Positions 22,299 to 33,370 of a DNA stretch of 64,000 bases are shown here, one piece after another. The notes under the pieces were generated by a model that was not told the DNA's origin, made no database searches, and saw only the letters and a list, made by a program, of their open reading frames with translations. Made by a program: the position numbers and the translations under genes. Position 1 is the stretch's first letter. The number at the start of each line of letters is the position of its first letter. This DNA comes from Xylona heveae TC161 (taxonomy: Eukaryota > Ascomycota > Xylonomycetes > Xylonales > Xylonaceae), in assembly GCF_001619985.1 (NCBI RefSeq), contig NW_017264196.1:806001-870000 (forward strand), read 5' to 3'.

Positions 22299-22414
22299 TT
22301 AAATGAGCAACCAACAGTACGAAACCAAGCCCGAAACCGACACTTTCATCCATCAATGTGATATTCTCAGGGCGGCACAACTAGGCGTTATTATATATTG
22401 CTATGCCAACCCAC

Positions 22415-22449
22415 ATCTACACCATCTACACAATCTACACAATCTACGC
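22415..22449. repeat. Imperfect 9-bp tandem repeat (ATCTACACM)
   Basis: About four consecutive units of the type ATCTACACA/ATCTACACC, followed by CA-rich sequence. Confidence 0.75.
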
Positions 22450-22630
22450 CATACACATACACATGTACATGCAAATTACCACGAGTAGAGCTGCAAGCCA
22501 CCAGCCACCGTCCAAATGCACAAATGGACGTTGGACTTATGGTCTCATTGATGCCAAGCGTATCGTATTTTACATAAGGCATACAAGACCAAAAAGCAGG
22601 CTGGACTTCATATTACAATGATGCTGTTTT

Positions 22631-22633
<3 letters not shown>

Positions 22634-22679
<46 letters not shown>
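22634..22679. repeat. (AG)n microsatellite
   Basis: About 23 uninterrupted AG dinucleotides; likely length-polymorphic between strains. Confidence 0.95.
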
Positions 22680-22682
<3 letters not shown>

Positions 22683-24149
22683 TAGAGGAAGTGGTACCAA
22701 CAGACCGTTGATGCAATGCTCGGATTAAAAGAAGAAGAAGACAAAGGAAGATAAATAAGCAGCACTGTAGTAAAAAATACTTTTATGTTGTTGTTTGTGC
22801 GTCACTTTCAGTAACCGCCAATGATAAGGTAGGTAGGTAATGAGCTTGCACAATGAGCATAATAGTATTGTACATTGTGCGAATGACCTGCATACATACG
22901 GTATATTACATACATGAGACATTGTGTGAGAAGATAAGAGACTTATGATGATGCATGAATCAATAAGGGGGAAAGCGTCCTCCCCCTGGCCCCACCAAAA
23001 AAATATAATGAAATGAGATAGAATAGAATAGGATAGAATCAATAAGATAAATAGAAAAAAATAGAAATAGTAATGACAGACAAGAGATAGAAAAATAGCT
23101 ATAATATTGTATTTCGAGACAAATAACACACATATCACACCTTTCGATACGATAATACGATACGATACAATACAATACATTGTGAGCCTAATCGCGAATT
23201 AAGATACCGACATCGATCAAGCTCGCTGCTCGCTGGTTGCCGCTTTGCCGCGCGTCGCGAGTTCATAAAACGATAAATTGGCCGCAAGCCCAGAAGTCAA
23301 AGAGGAGAAATCAAACGTCACGCCATAAAAGAAACATTAGGGCATATAAAGAGGAAAGGAGAAAAAGAATGAGGACAGAAAAGGGAAAAGGGATGAGAAT
23401 CAAATGACAAAAAAACGCCGAGCGCTATGCTACCGTATAGGCCCAAGCCAAGCTCCGAGGGTAAAAACGACCCATTCAGCCAAGTCTAAGGGGAGTATTA
23501 CCCCCTGAGATACGATAGATCGACAGAAACGATAATGCAAAGAGGATGAAATTAGAAAGCCAAAAAGACCGTGACACAAAACACCAGAGTAGCCCGTTAC
23601 CGTATACAGGATTTCCAAGAACCAGAAAAACCCTGGGAAGAATGGGAGACTAAAATACTTGAGATATATAATCGTCACAAGATCTAACGGAATTGGGGGG
23701 CCTGAGGGATAAAGCAGAGATGCAAATGACCATATGGGGAGTGAGAAAAATCAAGGAAGGAGCCCCCGGTAATGTCAGCCATGAGGAAGCGATGCCGTGT
23801 AAAAAGTATCCTCCGAAAAGTTTAATGGAAAATAATAAAGTGGTGGTGTCAGAGACTGCGTTGTGTAGCTGTCGTGTAGCTGTCGTGCCTGCTGTCGGGC
23901 TCGGGTCGTGTAACCAAGGGCATCAAAACGAGCCGAAAGCACCGATCCATGGGTTGATGGGCAGAAAAGGAAAGCTAGAGAGATACCTGGAGAAAGTAGT
24001 GTGGAGGGCTATGTCGCGCCTTTCCCAAAAAGGAGTTAGCGCGGGGGCGTGTCGCGCATGACCTTACCCCCGTCTTCCTGTCATTCCTTTCCAAATCCGT
24101 AAGATGTTGTGCTCAATCAAGAGCAAACGACCCTTGTGTGTGGAATTTT

Positions 24150-26529
24150 TCATGGCCGCGGTGCGCGATGATAACTCTCACCGCCACCAAGATCGGAAGA
24201 CGACGCTCCCACTGCTGTGGCAATGTTCCCAGGCTGCTGGAAGCTGACAGCATGAGCAGTCGTGTCGGCTTCTGGAGGAGCTGCCACGGGATGGTTATTG
24301 TCAATATATGTCGCAAAGTCCCAGGAACCCCTGCCGCTGCCCGCGACACTCGGTAGTCCGGATGTAGGTTGCCGATGTGTGAGCTGCACGTGTGATGGCT
24401 GCTGTGGCTGCCAATGATGTTGTGGTTGATGTGGTTGATGGTGATGATGATGCTGAGGATCTTGAGTTGACCCTAATGTGGGAATAGACAATCGAAGTTC
24501 CGATGGTCCTGGAGGTGACCGAAGACCTCCAACCGCTGCCATTCGTAAATTGGGCGAACGTACAGTTGATGTCATGCCGGTAGTGTAAACTGACGAGGTG
24601 ATCGACTCAGTAGTGGAACGGGGCGATGCTGTCGCATGGTGTTCAGTACCTGTCTCGGACGGCACCCCGCTAGCATATCCCGTAGAGCTCACAGGAGTCA
24701 GAAGAGCGCCAGCGGTCGAGGAATAGCTTGCCGACTGTGTACAAACTCAATCAGAGATTGTTCTCTGGCTGCGGAGGGAAAAGATGAAAAAGGAGATGGC
24801 GGACTTACATATTTGCCAATAATTTTCTTCAAGGCATGAGACAAGATTTTCCATGGAAAGACCTTTACATCCTTCTCAATATTCCTTGGTTTCGGGTTTG
24901 GAAATCCCATAATGACTTTGAAAAATTCTTCGCTGTCGGGCTTGGCTTTGGAGACTGTCAGTGGCCGGAACCCTTCCAAGTTTCTGCGAATCCTGTTCTT
25001 CTCCTCCACAGTAAAGCGAACAGCAACCAAGGACTCTAGCAAATAGATGGTATCGACACTGGTAACAAAGCATTCCTGCTTCTCCTCCCACCAAATGCAG
25101 CTTATGCAGATGCTGTTAGGCGTTCGATCTTCAAGCGTTACAGGCTGAAACGACGTCTGAATGGTTGAGCCAGTTTGTTTGCGTGTAAATTGAACTAGTC
25201 GCCTCTTCGCATCCCATTCGGTGCGACTCCATCCCTCGGCCATGGCATCAAGATCGCCTTCAATCTTCAAAACGGCCTTGTGAGGATAAATCGCATAAGG
25301 GTTGAATGCTTGACTCCCTTGGCTTACACCAGCTGGCGTAGTCGCAGGGCTAGGAGAATGTTGAATGGTTGAGGTCCGAATCAGAGGTGGGTTGGCCATG
25401 CTTGAAGGAGACGAGATCCGCTGCAACCGACTTGCGTTTGAGTCGGGTATTTGCCTTGGACTTCGGCTCAACGCGCTGTAAGCCGAGTAGGGACTCCAGG
25501 CGGGGGAGTTTGGTGCAGCTACTTTGGTCGTCGGGTTTACATTTGGTCCAGAAGCATACTGATACTGGTATTGTCGCGGAGATATTTGTGGTTGATAGTT
25601 TGAGGGCCCCAGCGACCTGTCGTAGCCGGTAGAGTAGGAGTAGGCGGTACTAGCGACAGGAGGTTGAAGATATGGCGAATACGGCGATCCAGTTGGTTGC
25701 ATATAAGAATAGCTACCGAAATCGTCGCCGACTTTGTTGCGCAGCTGCTGACCGGAGGATCGCTTGGCCGGTGTTCGCGCAGCGTCCACTGAACCAACAG
25801 AGCCTTTTCTCTTCCGCGAACTCTCTTGAGGCGAGTTGTACGCGGCTTGATAAGTTCCGTCAGTATATGTAAAATTTCCGACTTCCACAACGCCTACGTC
25901 TTGGCTGGAACCGTCCTCGACCCTCAAGGAGACACCAACCAGCGGTTCAAGCCAACCAGTGGAGGAAAGCGGCGGAACTGTAGCGGTCAATGTGTAGAAT
26001 CCGTACTGACTGCGAGGATCAGCCTGATCCATCGGCGTTACCATAGCTGCACATTGCTTGGAACCAAACATCAGTGACAAAGACAAATGCGATTCAGACG
26101 TGATATCATAGACTGTTCGAATATACACGTAAATTTTCGCTCCTGCTGAGCCCTTGGATGGACTGTAAGAGGTCACCTCGGGGAGCGGCCGTGCAGATAG
26201 GTCAAGCAGTGACTGGGAGGGCTCGCCATAAGCAGCTGGGGCATGATATTGTGATGTAGTCACGAGCGATAACGGTCCTGGGTTGCTACCATGTGGTAGT
26301 CCGGCCTGCGGACCAGCATACTGAGAAGGAAAGGGAGGCTGAGTAGAGGCATAAACATGCTCCTGAAGTGCGCGAGGCGCGTTGTATTCTGAAGGGAGCC
26401 TGTTAGCCTAGCGATCGCCTCACGTGTGCGCTACCGGGTGTGGCTGGTGGGAGGGTAGCAGTTGCAAAGTAGGTCAGATGAACGTAACTTACCGTACAGA
26501 TGAGGTGCGGACTTCTCGTAATTCGACAT
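24150..26529 (-). CDS. medA: Developmental regulator Medusa (MedA)
   Basis: Nuclear regulator of conidiation, adherence and sexual development in Aspergillus; related to Acr1 of Magnaporthe and Ren1 of Fusarium. Exons 26529-26493, 26388-24809 and 24734-24150 give 733 residues beginning MSNYEKSAPHLYEYNAPRAL. The conserved domain covers the central part: SYSPSKGSAGAKIYVYIRTV, LMFGSKQCAAMVTPM (an IPT-like N-terminal block, about residues 80-190) and the C-terminal block KAVLKIEGDLDAMAEGWSRT through VMGFPNPKPRNIEKDVKVFP (about 390-525). The last exon is low-complexity, with a His/Gln-rich run. An in-frame ATG at 26667 would extend the protein by 46 residues; the 26529 start is preferred because it matches the conserved family N-terminus as I remember it. 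Confidence 0.92.
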
Positions 26530-29500
26530 TGACAGAAGTGCGGCCGGAAAATCTCCCCTGGCCAATAGGCCCTCTTCTTCCTGACCTTGGTAGTGTAGAG
26601 TTTCTGCGAGTTCACTGTGTTCGTCCAGAATTAAAGGGATCCCGGGGTCTTCGTTCGGCTGCGCCATGCGAATGATCCGCTATCAGTAGGCTGGTCGAGA
26701 AAACCTAGCTCAGGAGAAAACAGCGGAGGGACGGGAAGAATAGCGATTTCTCCCAGAGGAGAATAAACAGACGAACGGCTGAGGGGCGAGGGGCGAGAGA
26801 CGGAGCCAGGTTGGAAAAATGATGACGAACAGGAGTACTCGCGATGCTCAACGCAATGCGCTTGAATGACCGGAAACCAAATGGTAGCTAAGTATTTTGC
26901 GAAGAATGATCCCTGGGCGTGACGATTCTTTCCCAGCAGACTCACAATGGTGCCCAGCGATGGCTACATCCAGTGTCGTATTGCTTGCAGCGAAAGACGC
27001 AAAGAGTTTCGGCGCAAGAGCAATAGAGGTAAAATAAAAAAAATAATAATAATCCAAAAGTGATGTAGGTAGCTATGAAATGATATACCTAAAATATCCC
27101 GCCGAGTCTGCGAATGACCAAATAGTCGAAACTGGCGAAGGCTTAAAAACACGAGCCAGGGTCCTCTGAAGAGGACTACAGAGATCCTAGGAATGCCACT
27201 AACGGTAAAGCTGCCGCAGCCTAATTGGGTCGAGTCTCGGGAACCGGACGCACCCAAAACGACGGCGATCCAGGGTAGTTCTATTGGAAAGCCTGGCGCC
27301 TCAATGAGTATCACGGCCACAGGGCGATGGTGCCGCCTGCATGCATGAGCATGAACTGGGAAACTAGCATACCTGGGACAAAGAGAGATATAACAGAATT
27401 CGGGACGGTGGCTTCTCCGCTGCAGCACACGCCGAGAAGGGGAGCACGATGATCCGGGCTAAATGCCTAAGGAACCTAGAACAGAGGCCTGGTGGGTTAA
27501 CGTAGGTTCGCATGATATGATGACGATGAAGCAAATAGTTCTAGTGGTACACCACGACGACTTTTGGGTCTTCGACGCAAGGGATGCAAGGGGTACTTCA
27601 AAGATGGTGGGGCCACAGACCTCCTGCTGACCTTGGGGTCAGTAAGCTGAAGGGCTCCAAAGACGTGGTAAAGTAGTTACTGCAAATCGAAAGTGATGGT
27701 CAAACCTCCAGCAAAGCCCCCTAAATGCTGCGGACAGTCATCACTGACTTGCAGTGACCGTGGGCGGAACAGGCCCGCGAGGGCTCTATGATCGACGCTG
27801 GAAAAGCCGATGCGAGACCTTGATACCCGGGTCGGCAGTTCAGGTTTATCAGGCTTGGCGTCGATACGCTGGTAAAGTGAAAAGAAGACCTCAACCCTGC
27901 GCTCTTCTACTTGCAGTGGTCAAGGAGTGGACGGGTGCTTGGACGAGTTCAAGCAGCCACACTCTATCTACCCGTCAACGCCAACTTACCAGGCCACAGG
28001 CTGACCGGGATGAGTAGACTAACAAATGAAATCCAAGTAAAGGACAAGCCCAATTTTGGCTTCAACCAAGTTCGGCTATGCGCAAAGAGAAAATAACCGG
28101 AAAAAGAGAGGATGAAATAATGGAGGGAGAGCTCGGAGTGGGATAATAATCAATGATCAACCAGACCCGTGGGTCAAGTCTATGGGATAAATGGAATGGT
28201 ACATGATCGAAAAAGGCAGAGCACCCAAAAAATTCAGATTATATCTGAATCGTCATAATGTATGTAATCCGACCCTCGGTCGGATTTAATTCGCATACAG
28301 TAGAATCTGGAGCAGGAGGCCATTTGGCCCGCTGTGAAGCGATCATGGCCCAGTCATTATGCGCAGGCGATGCTTCATGATGTGACTGGTGCAAAAAAAG
28401 CTGTAATGGGCTGCCTGCTGCTCAGCCCCGGCCCGTCCGTCGGCGCGGCGGCGGCGGCAGGAGCAGCTGTAGCATGAGCATGAGGAATAACTTTTCTGGA
28501 GAAGGAGCGGAAGTAGCGGGCAAAGCTTGCACCTAGCAAGCAGGCATAGGGGCTTTTCCACCGATCTAGTGATGAAAGATGGTTGCTGATCCGGTCATGA
28601 GCTCCCCGGTGCACGACGTAAAACCGCTGTTTGGGAGAGCCCGGCACTACCCTAAATTTAGGAAATCGCGCATGCAATCCCCAGCACCCTTGCACTCGGA
28701 CCCCCCGGTCGAGACGAACTTTAACTTGGTTAAATGCTGAGCTTCTAGTTTGAACTGAGCGCAACCATCTTCGTCACCTCTCTCCCGAAATTCAGCAGTA
28801 GTATCGGAGTATGGACAAAGGACGAAAGTAAAGGTGAGACTCATAGCTCATGCAAATCTTCAGCATCCGCTCGTGCACTTCTGTTCAGGATGCATACCCT
28901 TTGCTGCCTATGTTGCGTTTGCGCGGGTAGTCCACCTGTCCGTTGCAGGGCTGCGTAATTTGTGTCTTAACATTTGTTTGTTTCTCTGACTGCACGCGTA
29001 GTTTTGCGTCCTTCTTCACGTTGAAATGATGACGGTGTCCGGACCATGTACAGTATTCGTCGGATCCTCTCGGGCACCATATCTTCTCAACGGCAAACGG
29101 AGGCCGCGCAATTAATGCATTGATAAATGGATGATCCAAGGCCAGAATGGCCGGCTATTCGCCCATCTTACCCATCGAGGCTTCGGCAGTGACTGCCTGC
29201 TCGGGTTCCAGGAAGCTGCGTTTGTCGACGTCGGCTTTGCCACGACCCGGGTCCACGGCACCTGTCGAGGAAGCTAATTGACAGTTTCCCCACAAGAACG
29301 GCAGATTTCGACCAAAGTCGGATAGGGAGAGTAGTGGTTTTGGGCCCTTACTTCTCTGTGCGGCCATCGCAAAAAAAAAAAAGAAGTAGGGCCCGACAAA
29401 TAAAAATAATCAGGTAAGTGATTCGAATCCGACATACTTTTTATTCTTTCGACTGCGGCGTCCCCGCGCTCGTGGTCTTCGCAGTCGCCGGGCGCTTTCT

Positions 29501-31648
29501 GTCTCCTGCCTGCTGCTTCTGCGAGCGCTCTCGAGTTGGGATTAGTCGGCAGCTTATCCTGTCCCCAGAAGGGACAATGTGAGGCTGTGTTCACGTCCAG
29601 GAGAGCATGCATGCTTGCTTGCTTTTTGTTTTGGCTACCTACAAACAGTATAGCTCTCTGCCTAGTCGTTAGCTGTGACATCTTGCCATCAAAACACTTC
29701 TGGAGACGACAGCAAATGAGCTGGGGAAAGCCTTTCGCTTCCCTCTCGGATCGTGACGCCACCGGGACATTTGTTCTTTTCGGGGTCCCAGTAATGAGGA
29801 CCCTGCCAGATGCCGATAGGTTCATAACATATGCAAATTTGGTGCCTTGCACTTTCGACCAGTTAACCCGTCATACAATCTCGCCTGTTTCTTCTCTCGT
29901 TTTTCTTAAAACTCCCCCTTCCCGTAATAATGCCTTAATGCCGCGTATTTGCTCGTCGAGACTCGAACGGTTGTGTCATGTTTTGTTTGTTCACTTCGGC
30001 TTTGCAGATCAAGCGCTGTTATTGTCCTTTGCAGTACTTTCGACAAGCCGCTGCATATCAGGTCACGGGTCGTTCATTTTGTTATTATTATCATTACTAC
30101 TGTAAGCCCTCGATGCAGCAAGCGGCTGATTGCTGCAAGCTAAAATACAAGTATAACTAATAAAGGCCCCCCCACGCGGATGTGTCGTTTGCACGCGCAT
30201 CTCTCCGAGCAGTCGGTATACGAGAGGCATAATTTGATAAAGTTTGCATGTTAGAAGATCTGCTGATTCGAGAACGCGCTCTTACCTCGCGACAGATCAA
30301 TTTCCCAGGAGAAGCCCCTCACTGTGCCTGTGCAACAGTTGGGCAGGATGGAATTGCATGAGCCCAGCTTAGCTCATCGTGTTGGGCTACCTTATCGCCC
30401 AATTCAAGCAAATCATATCAAAATTTACTGGTGTGCGACAGAGCCGTAAAGGAATATGCTTAACGAATGCGTGGGCTTCCTCTTTTTTGCCCTTGTTGGC
30501 TTCGGCAAGTCCTCTCACTATCCCCAATGCGCGGAATTGCTACCCTTTGATCTCGAGCCTACAAAGCACGCTCGGGTTTCAGTACGGTGAAATTAGCTCC
30601 ATGCTCAACGCTTCCTTTACGTTTAGGATTTGCAGAGCTAGTGGCCAGTCAAAACAGCCACTCTGTATGTGGCCGGTCATCAGATCGACGGCCTTCCCGT
30701 TCTGATGTCGTTCGCAGGAACTGTTGGTCTGTGGTCTAGATTATCCTCATTCAGCAAATTTTCTGCCATGTTGGGAAAGAGTGATCTGCCGCAGGCATGA
30801 TAGAACTGATCCCTTACTTGCGAATGAGGCCCAATTACGGCAGTCATCAACGGTGAGACCTGCTTTCACTTTGCGACGCACTATCGCGAACACTGTCTGA
30901 GACTCCCCAGTGGTTCGTCCCATCCTGGAGTTCTTTGTTTGAAAAACATCTGAAGTAGTAGTCAGCAATCGTTTCTTCATTTGGCGCGCTACCTCCAACC
31001 AAAGGTGGGTCTTCGATCGTCCTGGTAACCTATGGTCTTTTCGGGAAAAGGACAGCCCCTATTTTTGATCTCAGTTCATCAGACTGTAGCATATTTGATA
31101 GAACAGCTTGACCGCACAGTTGTAAGCTGCTCAATTGATGAATAATTTTCTTCAATGCAAGACCACTGCAGTTAGCCATAAGGAAGAGCCTGTGGGAAGA
31201 CTATACCCTATACAGTATCTAGGCATCGGACACGGTCGAATTCTCGTTGACGAGCAGAAGGACGTTACTCAAAAAATCACGATGTCTGAGACCAGCTCAG
31301 TTTCCGCCTGAAGATCTAGCGATCTCCGTTCCCACGCAAAGGTCTATTTGCCACGTTCAGTTCGCAGAAGAGTTGATTCACCTGCACTGTAGGTTTTCGC
31401 CACGATTACCATCCCTTCTCTTTGTAAGGAAAAAAAGCAGCCACTCTCATCACTGGATCACAAAAGCCTGGACGGTTGTAAAGACATGTATCTGCATTCT
31501 TCTCTCGCAATAGACAGCATCCCAGAAATTTCTTTTGGTATTATAGATGTGATATATGCACGTAAGATCAGATTCTGTGTCGCCGAATATCATCTCCTTT
31601 CGTATTCCAATTAGTACTGAACAAGTAAAAGCGTGTCAGGTGTTGCAC
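26530..31648. other. 5-kb gene-poor region upstream of medA
   Basis: No credible gene. Open frames such as minus 27428-26964 (154 codons) and the overlapping pair near 29274-30105 show no family features. The region most plausibly contains the medA promoter and a long leader, plus the 3' end of the dehydrogenase transcript at its right side. Two strong hairpins occur at 28232-28286 and a GC-rich CGG-type run at about 28430-28465. Confidence 0.5.
28232..28286. repeat. Pair of adjacent short inverted repeats
   Basis: ATTCAGAT-tat-ATCTGAAT at 28232-28250 (8-bp arms, 3-nt loop) and AATCCGACC-ctc-GGTCGGATT at 28266-28286 (9-bp arms, 3-nt loop), both perfect, separated by 15 bp. They lie about 1.7 kb upstream of medA. 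Confidence 0.85.
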
Positions 31649-32890
31649 TCACAGTCGACTGCCCTTCTCAGGAAATGCTTCTGGGTTTATATCGACCACT
31701 AGCTTTCCGAATTGAGCACCAGTCTTCATTTCGTCGAAAAGCCCCTCGATCTGCTCAATATTAAGCCCTTTTACAGTGCGAGAGATAACGGGAACGATTT
31801 GCTTTGCCTTGATAAAGGATATCATATCTCGAAATTCGCTGCGAGAGCCCATGGTTGATCCACGAATCTCAATGTTTTTCAGAACTGCTTGCATCGGAAA
31901 AGAAACCTTGGGGCCAAGCGTCATTCCATAGCTCACGATAATCCCTCCGGACTGTACACAAATTCTCGTAAGTATTCCGAAGTCTCGCATTTTGCTAAAA
32001 TCTTTTGGAATACACAGACCTTTAAAAATTTGGCACCTTTTTCGACTATGTCACCGCCTGCTCCGTCGATGATGGCATCAATCCATTTTCTCTCGCCAGG
32101 CAGCTGATCTAATAGCATTTTATTCCAATCCTCGTTTTTGTAGATTACGCCTCCTTTGGCCCCTAGGTGCTTCGCTTTGCTTAACTTTTCTTCACTGCCG
32201 CTCGTCACAAAAACATTGCAGCCGGCCGCTGTCGCAAATAACAAGGCCATTAGAGCAACACCACCTCCAATGCCAGTGACAAGGATATTCCGTCCTGGTT
32301 TGGCATTTTCACTCTTCGTGAACACAGCTCGCCATGCTGTTAATCCAGTTAAGGGTAATGCTGCGCTTTGTATCGCGCTTAGATGCTGAGGTGCTTCCTC
32401 AATTTCCCGATGATCAATACACAGAAATTGCTGAAGAGTACCTAGTGGTGTCGCCTTGGTTCCTCCAAGGATCTTGTAACCTGTTGGACTTTCTGGCCCT
32501 TCAGGCGCACTTTCCCATCCAAGTCCGGGATTGACTACAATACACTTGTGAAGCCATCTCTGAGCTTCTGCGGAGCTACCTGCGCGAATCACCTCTCCGC
32601 ACCCATCTGAAAATAATGGGACTTCAAAAGTTGTCCCAGGGTACAAGTGTTGACGGATGAAAAGGTCCCGATGATTCAGTGCGGCCGCACTTAATTGAAC
32701 AACAACCTCTGTCGCATTTGGCTCGACTTCAGGGACTTCAGTAAGTTGCAGGCTGCAGATATTCGACTAGTTAGTAATCTCGGAAACTAGGGAACCCTTG
32801 CACGGATAGCATGGAACTTTGAAAGCCTTACGGGTAATAGACTTGCCCAGGCTTTCCTGGGATTTGCTTGATGGTCACGGCTTGCGGCAT
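31649..32890 (-). CDS. Zinc-type alcohol dehydrogenase/quinone oxidoreductase (MDR family), possible PTS1
   Basis: Medium-chain dehydrogenase/reductase, NAD(P)H-dependent. Exons 32890-32832, 32752-32020 and 31951-31649 give 364 residues. The catalytic domain starts MPQAVTIKQIPGKPGQVYY and contains LNHRDLFIRQHLYPG and FSDGCGEVI; the cysteines that bind structural zinc in true ADHs are not evident. The Rossmann domain shows LPLTGLTAWRAVF and ILVTGIGGGVALMALLFATA (glycine-rich loop GIGGGV), then KHLGAKGGVIYKNEDW and DAIIDGAGGD. The protein ends in Ser-Arg-Leu, a canonical peroxisomal targeting tripeptide, unless a further short intron (GTGAGT at the stop) changes the end. Substrate unknown. Confidence 0.88.
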
Positions 32891-33370
32891 GATAATGTAA
32901 TGTTTCTCTTGATGAATTGGAATTTAGTCCTCGATTGTGATGCTCGGGAAGAGGGGCGACTAAGGGCAATTTAGCTTACTCGTAGTAATCAACTAGATAG
33001 AGATAAAGTCAGGGTTCGGGGGCATGCCCACTACCTTAGTCTCCACAGCCGAACCCCGCGCGATGCCACCAGCAGGTATACCGAGCAGCGGGCCGCACCG
33101 ACCAGAATTGCGCAGTTCACTACCAGCTTTCTCCAGCAATAATGTGTCAACTTGACTTTTTCCGCATTAAACATTTTTTCGGCATGTTTGCCTGGCTATA
33201 AAAATTTAAACACTAATCGCTACTGTAGAACGAATTGCAAAATCAGAAATACTTTTATGAAGGGTATCTTTTCCAAACTTTGATGCAGATTCTCGCAAGA
33301 ATGATAATGTCCAATCCATCATATACTAGAAAAATCGTTGTAATATACTTTCTCAATACCATGTGCAAGA
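32891..33370. other. Spacer between MDR enzyme and MATE exporter genes
   Basis: Holds the MDR promoter and the MATE 3' end. GGGTTCGG at 33012-33019 and CCGAACCC at 33049-33056 form an 8-bp inverted repeat 29 bp apart, about 120-165 bp upstream of the dehydrogenase start, a possible binding site for a dimeric regulator. Confidence 0.4.

Larger units (their letters stand above)
21414..24149. other. 3'-3' gene-poor region with microsatellites
   Basis: Lies between the convergent 20898 gene and medA. It is AT-rich with several simple repeats and no credible gene; the minus-strand frames near 22960-23180 are Ile/Tyr/Phe low-complexity translations of AT-rich DNA. Confidence 0.6.

Noticed and set aside
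26964-27428. 154-codon minus-strand frame upstream of medA
   Set aside because: Low-complexity Ile/Leu/Phe end and no recognisable domain; more likely leader sequence.
29274-30105. Overlapping long open frames on both strands (192 and 189 codons)
   Set aside because: They overlap each other, start without context, and show no domain or conserved pattern; probably chance in the medA upstream region.
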